DNA of 64,000 nt from Arthrobacter sp. OY3WO11. GTDB lineage: Bacteria; Actinomycetota; Actinomycetes; Actinomycetales; Micrococcaceae. The translations under genes were made by a program, and so were the position numbers. Below are positions 57,893 to 64,000 of the stretch, piece by piece. The stretch lies in contig NZ_LWLP01000001.1 of the NCBI RefSeq assembly GCF_001641125.1, forward strand, positions 256,156 to 320,155, in the 5' to 3' direction. The notes under the pieces are model-generated. The model was not told the origin of the DNA. It ran no database searches and was given only the letters and a program-made list of their open reading frames with translations. The first letter of the stretch is position 1; each line of letters starts with the position of its first letter.

Positions 57893-59373
57893 GTTCCACC
57901 CAACTTCCGTTTCCGGAGGGCTTTCTCTGGGGCGCGGCAACAGCTGCGTACCAGATCGAAGGCGCAGCACACACAGGGGGCAGACAGGACTCCATCTGGG
58001 ACGTGTTCGCCCGGCTGCCCGGAGCCGTGGCGGACGGCCACAACGGTGACGTGGCCTGTGACCACTACCGGCGCTACAAGCAGGACGTGGCGCTGATGGA
58101 CCAGCTGCACATGAAGGCCTACCGGTTCTCCACGTCCTGGGCCCGCTGCATGCCGGACGGCGTTACGCCCAATCCTGAGGGGATCGCTTTCTACTCCCGC
58201 CTGGTGGACGAACTGCTGGCTGCCGGAATCACTCCGTGGCTGACTCTCTACCACTGGGACCTGCCCCAGGCACTTGAGGACAAGGGCGGCTGGGCCAACC
58301 GGGACACCGCCTACCGTTTCGCCGAGTACGCGGCGCTCATGCACGGCGTCCTGGGCGACCGGGTCCGGATCTGGACCACCCTCAACGAACCGTGGTGCTC
58401 GGCGTTCCTGGGCTATGCGGCCGGTGTCCACGCGCCGGGAAGGCAGGACCCGCGGGCGGCTCTGGCTGCCGCCCACCACCTGCTGCTCGGCCACGGCTTG
58501 GCAGCCCGTGGCCTGCGCCGCGAGGATCCGGACGCCTCGGTGGGCATCACCCTGAACCTGACGGTCCCGGATCCGCGGGATCCCGGCAGCGAGGGAGACA
58601 GGGACGCAGCCAGGCGGATCGACGGGCAGTTCAACAGGATCTTCCTGGATCCGTTGTTCAGGGGCGAGTACCCGGCCGACCTTCTGGCAGACGTGGCGCA
58701 CCTTGGACTGGCTGACCTGGTGCAGGACGGGGACCTGGAGGCCATCTCCACGCCGCTGGACCTGCTCGGCGTCAACTACTACCACGGGGAATCCCTCACC
58801 AAGGACCCGGCGGATCCCGGGGAGCGGGCGGGCCAGGAGACGACGGCCGCTCCGGGGCAGGCAGACCGCCCGGTATCCTCCCCGTTCGTGGCAGCCGATG
58901 GCGCACGCTCGGTACCCCGCGGCCTGCCGGTGACGGGAATGGGCTGGGAGGTCCAGCCCGAGGGGCTGCGGCGCCTGCTCAACCGGCTGCAGGCAGAGTA
59001 CACGGGCCCGGCCGGCATCCCCATCTACATCACCGAAAACGGCGCAGCCTACGATGACGTCCCAGACGAGGCGGGCTTCGTCGACGACCAGGACCGGCTG
59101 GGGTTCTTCGCAGCCCACCTCCGGGCAGTGCACGATGCCATCGCGGACGGCGTGGACGTCCGCGGGTACCTGGCCTGGTCCCTGCTGGACAACTTCGAGT
59201 GGTCCTTCGGCTACCACCAGCGCTTCGGCTTGGTCCGGGTGGACTACCCAACCCAGCAACGCATCCCGAAAGCCAGTGCGTGGTGGTACTCGGCGGTGGC
59301 GGCCTCCAACGCCATTCCGGCCAGCAGCAACCCCGTGTCTCCTGCGGAGCCGGGTGTCGTATTGTCTGTGTAA
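57889..59373 (+). CDS. bglC-like: GH1 beta-glucosidase
   Basis: A 494-aa cytoplasmic glycosidase that splits imported cellobiose or other beta-glucosides. N-terminal FPEGFLWGAATAAYQIEGA is the GH1 signature; acid/base Glu in TTLNEPWCSAF (about 167); nucleophile Glu in IYITENGAAYDD (about 383). The length is slightly above the usual 450 because of a Gly/Ala-rich insertion near residues 300-340. It overlaps the permease and the LacI gene by 4 bp and 1 bp. Confidence 0.94.
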   Translation: MSSTQLPFPEGFLWGAATAAYQIEGAAHTGGRQDSIWDVFARLPGAVADGHNGDVACDHYRRYKQDVALMDQLHMKAYRFSTSWARCMPDGVTPNPEGIAFYSRLVDELLAAGITPWLTLYHWDLPQALEDKGGWANRDTAYRFAEYAALMHGVLGDRVRIWTTLNEPWCSAFLGYAAGVHAPGRQDPRAALAAAHHLLLGHGLAARGLRREDPDASVGITLNLTVPDPRDPGSEGDRDAARRIDGQFNRIFLDPLFRGEYPADLLADVAHLGLADLVQDGDLEAISTPLDLLGVNYYHGESLTKDPADPGERAGQETTAAPGQADRPVSSPFVAADGARSVPRGLPVTGMGWEVQPEGLRRLLNRLQAEYTGPAGIPIYITENGAAYDDVPDEAGFVDDQDRLGFFAAHLRAVHDAIADGVDVRGYLAWSLLDNFEWSFGYHQRFGLVRVDYPTQQRIPKASAWWYSAVAASNAIPASSNPVSPAEPGVVLSV

Positions 59374-60434
59374 TGAACGAAAAGTCCCGCCGGCCCGGCC
59401 TCCTGCAAGCCGGGCGGCCCAGCCCGACGCTTGAAGATCTTGCCACGGCCGCCGGAGTGTCCCGCTCCACCGCGTCCAGGGCGATCAACGGCGGGCTGAA
59501 GGTCAGCCCGGAAGCCCAGGCCGCCGTGGACGCCGCCATCGTGGCCCTCGGCTACACGCCAAACCGTGCGGCCCGGAGCCTGGTGACCAGGCGCACCGGG
59601 TCCATTGCGCTGGTCATTCCGGAGCCGGACGCACGGGTGATGATGGACCCCTTCTTTGCCGCCGTCATCACCGGCGTCAACGAGGCCCTCCGGGGCACGG
59701 ACATGCAGCTGGTGCTGCTGATGTCCCGGGCGGGGGATGACTCCGCCCGGACCATGCGGTACCTGCGGGGCGGGCACGTGGACGGCGCGATCGTGGTCTC
59801 GTTCCACGAGGCGGACGACTGGGCGGAGACCCTTGGCACAACCGGCCTGCCCACCGTCTTCATCGGCCGGCCCTGGGCGATGGGCTTCGGGGTCCCTTAC
59901 GTGGACCTGGACAACTTCGAGGGCGGCCGGCTTGCCGCCCGCCACCTGGCCGCCACCGGGCGCACCCGGCTGGGAACCGTGGCAGGGCCCGCCGACATGA
60001 CGGCGGCAGTTGACCGCCTGGAAGGATGGAAGCAGGGTGTCCGGGAGGCCGGGCTGCAGCCCGGGCCCGTCATCCACGGTGACTTTACGACGGCGGGCGG
60101 CGCCGAAGCGGCACGGGACCTGCTCTCCGGGTCGCCGGAGCTGGACGGTGTTTTCGCCGCCTCTGACCTGATGGCGCTGGGCGTTATTGACGTGGTGCGG
60201 GGCGGGGGCCGGAAGGTTCCGGAGGACGTTGCCATTGTGGGGTTCGACAACCATTCCCTCCTGGCCGCCAACGGTATGGGCCTCACCACGGTGACCCAGC
60301 CCATGGTGGACATGGCCGTGACGGCCGGGAAGCTCCTGATCCGCGTGATCGAAAACCCGGAAGAGCAGCTGGAGCCGGTGATTTACCCGGCCGAGCTGGT
60401 TGTCCGCGGCAGCACCGCGGGACACGGCGACTAG
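59373..60434 (+). CDS. cebR-like: LacI family regulator, CebR-like
   Basis: A 353-aa repressor. Helix-turn-helix SPTLEDLATAAGVSRSTASR (about 17-36), hinge helix PNRAARSLVTRRTG, then the sugar-binding domain. The ATG shares one base with the glucosidase stop. Since three TGGGAGCGCTCCCA-like sites lie at the operon promoter, it is the likely cellobiose-type repressor. In Streptomyces cebR is placed upstream of cebEFG; here it is the distal gene of the operon, giving feedback on its own transcription. Confidence 0.9.
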   Translation: MNEKSRRPGLLQAGRPSPTLEDLATAAGVSRSTASRAINGGLKVSPEAQAAVDAAIVALGYTPNRAARSLVTRRTGSIALVIPEPDARVMMDPFFAAVITGVNEALRGTDMQLVLLMSRAGDDSARTMRYLRGGHVDGAIVVSFHEADDWAETLGTTGLPTVFIGRPWAMGFGVPYVDLDNFEGGRLAARHLAATGRTRLGTVAGPADMTAAVDRLEGWKQGVREAGLQPGPVIHGDFTTAGGAEAARDLLSGSPELDGVFAASDLMALGVIDVVRGGGRKVPEDVAIVGFDNHSLLAANGMGLTTVTQPMVDMAVTAGKLLIRVIENPEEQLEPVIYPAELVVRGSTAGHGD

Positions 60435-60436
60435 AT

Positions 60437-60458
60437 TCAATCCGGCAGAGCGGATTGA
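60437..60458. terminator. Hairpin between convergent LacI genes
   Basis: TCAATCCG (60437-60444) pairs with CGGATTGA (60451-60458), loop GCAGAG. No T-run. Confidence 0.5.
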
Positions 60459-60475
60459 TCAGCCGGGGTGGTGTG

Positions 60476-61495
60476 TCAGGCGATGGCCGCGCCTACGGTC
60501 GATTCCCGCGGAACCACCCGGAACGCCGTCTCAACTTCCCGGGGCGGCATTCCGTCCGGGTCCTTGATCCGTTCCATCAGCATCCGGATGGCGGTCTCGG
60601 CGATCTCGGTCCGGCCGGGGTCCACCGTGCTCAGGGTGGGGAGGGTGTACCGGGTTTCATCCAGGTCGTCGAAACCGATCACCGCGACGTCGTCCGGGAC
60701 CCGGTAACCGGCTTCCTGCAGGACGCGCACGGCGCCCTGGGCCAGGGTGTCGTTCAGGCCGAAGACGGCGTCGAAGGAGGCGCCGCGGTCCAGCAGGTCG
60801 TGCATGGCCGCCGCACCGTTGGACCGGTGCCAGTCCACCACGTAGGCGATAATCCCGTCGTCGTACGGAATGCCGCGCCCTTCCAGCGCCTCCCTGTATC
60901 CGCGCAGGCGCAGGCCGGCCGAGCCGATGACCTCGCCCTCGTGGGCGCCGACGACGGCGATGCGCTTCTTTCCGAGGTCCAGCAGGTGTTCGGTGGCGGC
61001 CCGGGCGGCCGTAACGTTCTGCATGGTGACGTGGTCCGAGGAACTGCCGAAGATGCGCTCGCCGAGCAGGACAATCGGGACATCGGCCTTGATCAGGTCT
61101 GCGTCCTCCTGGCCGAGCGCCAGCGGGCTGAAGATCAGGCCGTCGGACATCTTGAGGCGCGGACTGGCCATCACCTCAAGCTCGCGCTTTCGGTCGGCGC
61201 CGGTCTGCTCGATCAGCACCACCAGTCCGTGCTTGGCGGCAGCCTCGATGACCGCGTCCGCGAGTTCGGCGAAGTACGGAAGGCTCAGTTGCGGCAGGGC
61301 CAGGGTGATGGCGCCGGTGTGCCCGGAGCGGAGGCTGCGGGCAGTGAGGTTGGGGCGGTAGCCCAGCTCCGCGATGGCCTTTTCCACCTTGGCGCGGGTG
61401 GTGTCCCGGACGTGCGGGTGGTTGTTGATCACGTTGGAGACGGTCTTGAAGGACACGCCCGCCATCCGCGCCACATCGTGAAGAGTTGCCGCCAT
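60476..61495 (-). CDS. LacI family regulator, probable arabinan regulon repressor
   Basis: A 339-aa repressor. Helix-turn-helix ATLHDVARMAGVSFKTVSNV (about 3-22), hinge YRPNLTARSLRSGHTG, then the periplasmic-binding-like effector domain. The ATG at 61495 follows AAGGGA; a longer frame upstream is not needed. Its promoter has TTACAACGTTGAAT (61545-61558), identical to the GH51 operator 12 kb away and close to the two sites at 44.2-44.4 kb, so it probably controls the arabinan genes and itself. Sensing arabinose or an oligosaccharide is inferred. Confidence 0.85.
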   Translation of the reverse strand: MAATLHDVARMAGVSFKTVSNVINNHPHVRDTTRAKVEKAIAELGYRPNLTARSLRSGHTGAITLALPQLSLPYFAELADAVIEAAAKHGLVVLIEQTGADRKRELEVMASPRLKMSDGLIFSPLALGQEDADLIKADVPIVLLGERIFGSSSDHVTMQNVTAARAATEHLLDLGKKRIAVVGAHEGEVIGSAGLRLRGYREALEGRGIPYDDGIIAYVVDWHRSNGAAAMHDLLDRGASFDAVFGLNDTLAQGAVRVLQEAGYRVPDDVAVIGFDDLDETRYTLPTLSTVDPGRTEIAETAIRMLMERIKDPDGMPPREVETAFRVVPRESTVGAAIA

Positions 61496-61544
61496 CCCAG
61501 TCCCTTTAGGTTCAACCGCGGCCCGCAGGCCAGTACCGCTCACT

Positions 61545-61558
61545 TTACAACGTTGAAT
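61545..61558. promoter_or_regulatory. LacI-type operator before the regulator gene
   Basis: TTACAACGTTGAAT, 50 bp before the LacI start; autoregulation is likely. Confidence 0.75.
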
Positions 61559-61578
61559 CGACTCAACCTGTTGAAAGG

Positions 61579-61612
61579 ACGGCGGTGCCCCGCCCCTGCG
61601 GGGCACCGCCGT
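61579..61612 (-). terminator. Terminator of rsgA
   Basis: A perfect 15-bp stem, ACGGCGGTGCCCCGC with GCGGGGCACCGCCGT, loop CCCT, just beyond the rsgA stop. Confidence 0.75.
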
Positions 61613-61615
61613 GAT

Positions 61616-62797
61616 TCAACGCCGCTTGCGCCCCGCCCGGTCCTGCCGGCCCTGCCGTTCACGCTGTTCCGAGAGGTCGCGTTCGGCGGAACGCTGGGAC
61701 TTTCCGGCCATGACCACTTTTTGGTGCCATTCCCGCTGGTAGGCACGCTGCGCTGCGGCGTCGCTCCGGCGGGCCAGGGCGGCAAGCTCCCGCTGCAGTT
61801 TCAGGTAGTTGTGCCAGCGGCGTTCCTCCAGCACACCGTCCGCTATCGCCTCCTGCACGGCACACCCCGGCTCGCTCTGGTGGCCGCAGTCCGTGAACCG
61901 GCACCGGCCGGCCAGGGCTTCAATGTCACCGAACATCCCGCCGATGCCGTCCTCGGCGTCGAACAATCCAAAACCCCGCACGCCGGGTGTGTCCATGAGG
62001 ACCGTCCCGTTGGGAAGGGGCACGAGTTCCCGGGACGTGGTGGTGTGCTTCCCCCTGAAGTCGCGGGACCGCACCTCCCCGGTGTGCTGGACATCGCGGC
62101 CCGCCAGGGCGTTGATGAGCGTAGACTTCCCGGCGCCGGACGGGCCCAGGAGGACAATGGTGCCGCCCGCCGGAATGTGCGCCAGCAGGTCGGGGATGCC
62201 GTCACCGGTTTCGGCTGAGGTGGTGACCACTTCCACGCCCGCCGCCTGCAGGATGACTTTCCCGACGACGTCGTCCGCCACCCCGGCGAGGTCCGCCTTG
62301 GTGACGATCACCAGGGGAGTGGCGCCGGAGTCCCAGGCGGCCACGAGGGTGCGCTCCAGCCGGTTGTGCGTCAGTGGCCGGTCCACAGGCACCACCACGC
62401 CCACCATGTCCATGTTGGCCGCAAGGACCTGCGCATCGGAGGAGTCCTCGAAGGCGCGCTTCCGGCTGAGCTCCGAGAGTCGTGGAAGGACACCGAGGAC
62501 CTGGCGGTCGCCGGCCCTGTTGGGCCCCATCCACACCCAGTCGCCGGTGACTGCCACGTCACCGGTCAGCGGGTATGGAAGGTGGAGCAGGTCTGTTCCT
62601 GCCGCCACCAGGAGCAGGGAACGGTCCACGCGGACCACGCGGCCGCGCTCCGTTGCCCCTGGCAGGGGGTGGTTGTCGAAGTGCCGGGCGACCGCCGGGG
62701 TGTAGCCGTAGGCAAGCGGGCCGTTTGGAGGGGCGTTGTGTGTGGTGCTGCTTGACGTGGTGATGCTGTCCAGGCCGTTGCCTGATGATGATTTCAC
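61616..62797 (-). CDS. rsgA: Ribosome small subunit-dependent GTPase A
   Basis: A 393-aa circularly permuted GTPase that acts in 30S subunit maturation. An OB fold (about 50-115) precedes the G domain, where the motifs appear in the order VTKAD (G4), LGPSGAGKSTLINAL (G1), then DTPGVRGFGL (G3). The C-terminal zinc module is CRFTDCGHQSEPGC (about 298-311). A basic tail (QRERQGRQDRAGRKRR) ends the protein. The start is GTG 62797 with GAGG 8 bp before it. Single gene with its own terminator. Confidence 0.94.
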   Translation of the reverse strand: MKSSSGNGLDSITTSSSTTHNAPPNGPLAYGYTPAVARHFDNHPLPGATERGRVVRVDRSLLLVAAGTDLLHLPYPLTGDVAVTGDWVWMGPNRAGDRQVLGVLPRLSELSRKRAFEDSSDAQVLAANMDMVGVVVPVDRPLTHNRLERTLVAAWDSGATPLVIVTKADLAGVADDVVGKVILQAAGVEVVTTSAETGDGIPDLLAHIPAGGTIVLLGPSGAGKSTLINALAGRDVQHTGEVRSRDFRGKHTTTSRELVPLPNGTVLMDTPGVRGFGLFDAEDGIGGMFGDIEALAGRCRFTDCGHQSEPGCAVQEAIADGVLEERRWHNYLKLQRELAALARRSDAAAQRAYQREWHQKVVMAGKSQRSAERDLSEQRERQGRQDRAGRKRR

Positions 62798-63190
62798 TGT
62801 GATACCTCAGGGAAGGCCCCTGCGCTCCGGCCGCCTTGGGCCTGGGGGTGTTGGCGCTCCGCGGTGAGGTCAGGCGGGGCCGGTGCGGTACAGGGGAGGA
62901 GTCTGGATGATGGGTGCGGAGCGCTCAAGGCGCGGGGCTGTAACAGTCATCAAAACCACCTCCCTCTCCAGCCGTTGGGACCGGCATCAGGTCCCGTGGG
63001 TTCCGCCGGCAGCATCCGGCGGAACCCACTTTAGCCCCGGCCGGCGGAATCCACCAGAGCCCGGAATCGAACCTGCAAATCCGGGAAACTGGCCCGGACC
63101 AGCACGTTGTTCTTTGAGGGGGTGCCGGTTGGGGCATAGGTTGGCTGCAGTTGTGTTTTCCAGGGACGCAGGACGAGTTGAGGAGGAACC
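62798..63190 (+). other. Non-coding leader region of the Nramp-like gene
   Basis: This 393-bp gap between divergent rsgA and the transporter holds two strong hairpins. GCGCTCCGC (62854-62862) pairs with GCGGAGCGC (62916-62924) around 53 nt, and GTGGGTTCCGCCGG (62996-63009) pairs with CCGGCGGAACCCAC (63016-63029). A metal-sensing leader is possible; no known riboswitch was recognised. AGGAGG (63181-63186) is the transporter's ribosome binding site. Confidence 0.4.
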
Positions 63191-64000
63191 ATGGGCGATG
63201 ACGCCATGGACCGGGCCGCTGCAAGGAACGATGCCGTGTTGAACGCAGGCAAGGAGAGCGGGCCCGGAATCAGCCATGCTGACAGGATTGATGACGACGG
63301 CGGCCGTCCGGCGAAGTGGCGCATCGTCGGTCCCGGCCTGGTGGTGGCTGCCACCGGCGTGGGTGCCGCTGACATGGTGGCCACGCTGGTTGCGGGCTCG
63401 CGCTACGGCTACGGCCTGTTCTGGGCAGTCATTGTGGGTGTGGTGCTGAAGATCATCCTCGTCGAAGGGGCCGGCAGGTACACGCTGGCAACCGGAAAGA
63501 CCATCTTCGAGGGCTGGCGCTCCCTGGGAAAATGGACCACCTGGTACTTCGGCCCGTACATCATGATCTGGGGTTTCGTGTACGGGGCCACGGCCATGTC
63601 CTCCGCGGCCCTGCCACTGGCTGCCGTGTTCCCTTTCCTGCCGCTGTGGGCGTGGGCCATCCTGATGGGACTCGCCGGCTTCGCGATGGTGTGGTGGGGC
63701 AAATACGCCACCTTCGAGAAGATCACCGCCGTGCTGGTGGGCTTGATGTTCGTGACCGTGGTGGGTCTGGCCGTGATTGCCGCGCCTAACATTCCGGAGA
63801 TGCTCGCCGGGCTGATCCCGATGATCCCCTCGACGGACGGCGGCATCTTCTACACGCTGGCGCTGGCCGGCGGAGTGGGCGGCACCATCACGCTCGCCGC
63901 CTACGGCTACTGGCTTCGCGAGAAGGGCTGGTACACGCCCAAGTGGATGAAGGTCATGCGGATCGACAACTCCATGGCCTACGTCATGACCGGCATCTTC
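63191..64000 (+). CDS. Nramp-family-like divalent metal transporter, 3' end outside the window
   Basis: The frame is open from ATG 63191 to the window edge (270 codons, no stop). After a polar N-terminus (about 40 residues) there are at least seven hydrophobic helices. KWRIVGPGLVVAATGVGAAD, then GSRYGYGLFWAVIVG, follow the layout of Nramp helix 1 and loop. The usual helix-1 metal motif DPGN is replaced by GVGAAD, and the helix-6 region reads GGVGGTITLAAYGYW rather than MPHN, so substrate or mechanism may differ. AGGAGG lies 4 bp before the start. Confidence 0.82.
   Translation, partial: MGDDAMDRAAARNDAVLNAGKESGPGISHADRIDDDGGRPAKWRIVGPGLVVAATGVGAADMVATLVAGSRYGYGLFWAVIVGVVLKIILVEGAGRYTLATGKTIFEGWRSLGKWTTWYFGPYIMIWGFVYGATAMSSAALPLAAVFPFLPLWAWAILMGLAGFAMVWWGKYATFEKITAVLVGLMFVTVVGLAVIAAPNIPEMLAGLIPMIPSTDGGIFYTLALAGGVGGTITLAAYGYWLREKGWYTPKWMKVMRIDNSMAYVMTGIF

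Noticed and set aside
61562-61575. Second LacI operator next to the one at 61545
   Set aside because: TCAACCTGTTGA has the outer symmetry but lacks the CG-centred core shared by the four other sites.
62854-63029. Known magnesium (M-box) or manganese (yybP-ykoY) riboswitch
   Set aside because: The conserved core sequences of these classes could not be found by eye; only generic hairpins are supported.
63050-63085. tRNA-like T-arm (minus strand GGTTCGATTCC)
   Set aside because: The flanking bases do not form a 5-bp T stem, and no acceptor or anticodon arm is present.
62883-63242. Open frame overlapping the Nramp start
   Set aside because: It overlaps the well-supported transporter start with AGGAGG and shows no recognisable protein features.
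1-64000. CRISPR arrays, insertion sequences or integrated elements
   Set aside because: No regularly spaced direct repeats, transposase or integrase genes were seen; codon use and GC content look uniform by eye.

Overview
The window is chromosomal DNA of a high-GC actinobacterium, most likely an Arthrobacter/Pseudarthrobacter-type member of the Micrococcaceae. The basis is gene order and protein character, not a database search. The left third has the order found downstream of gyrA in actinobacteria (compare M. tuberculosis Rv0007 to Rv0020c): DUF3566 membrane protein, tRNA-Ile, DLW-39 micro-protein, tRNA-Ala, ppiA, rhomboid protease, crgA, class E sortase, pabA/trpG, then leftward fhaA-fhaB-pstP-rodA-pbpA-pknA-pknB, closed by tRNA-Leu. 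The replication origin should therefore lie a few kb beyond the left edge.

1-19.4 kb: conserved growth and division core. The kinase/phosphatase/penicillin-binding-protein operon runs leftward from 18910 to 9472 with overlapping start and stop codons. Between the rhomboid gene and tag there is an unexpected group of DnaA boxes (5594-6664) around an AhpD-like gene.

19.5-33 kb: mixed metabolic and stress genes. These include a GntR/galactarate-type dehydratase/oxidoreductase locus with a perfect 31-bp operator; a TetR regulator divergent from a putrescine-oxidase-like flavoenzyme; an FMN-binding stress protein; a DUF5997/LysR-effector pair; a DUF3618-holin-LEA-like operon divergent from a MarR gene through a duplicated operator; and an alditol oxidase homologue.

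33.3-42.6 kb: a leftward operon MFS transporter-amidohydrolase-agmatine deiminase-amidase, with a second TetR gene upstream. Its promoter carries the same TGAATGnCnTTCA palindrome as the putrescine-oxidase-like gene 16 kb away, which suggests one agmatine/putrescine regulon. A sodium-symporter gene with its MetS-type small subunit follows.

42.7-52.4 kb: arabinan/arabino-oligosaccharide utilisation. It has three GH43 enzymes (secreted, cytoplasmic, lipoprotein), a CUT1 ABC importer without ATPase, a DUF624 protein and a GH51 arabinofuranosidase. Operators of the type TTACAACGTTGnAA recur here and at a LacI gene at 61.5 kb.

52.4-60.4 kb: a cellobiose/beta-glucoside locus (cebEFG-bglC-cebR-like) divergent from a secreted GH55-like beta-helix protein. 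Three near-copies of the known CebR/CelR operator TGGGAGCGCTCCCA sit between them. The right end has rsgA and an Nramp-like transporter that runs off the window. No insertion sequence, prophage or CRISPR array was seen.
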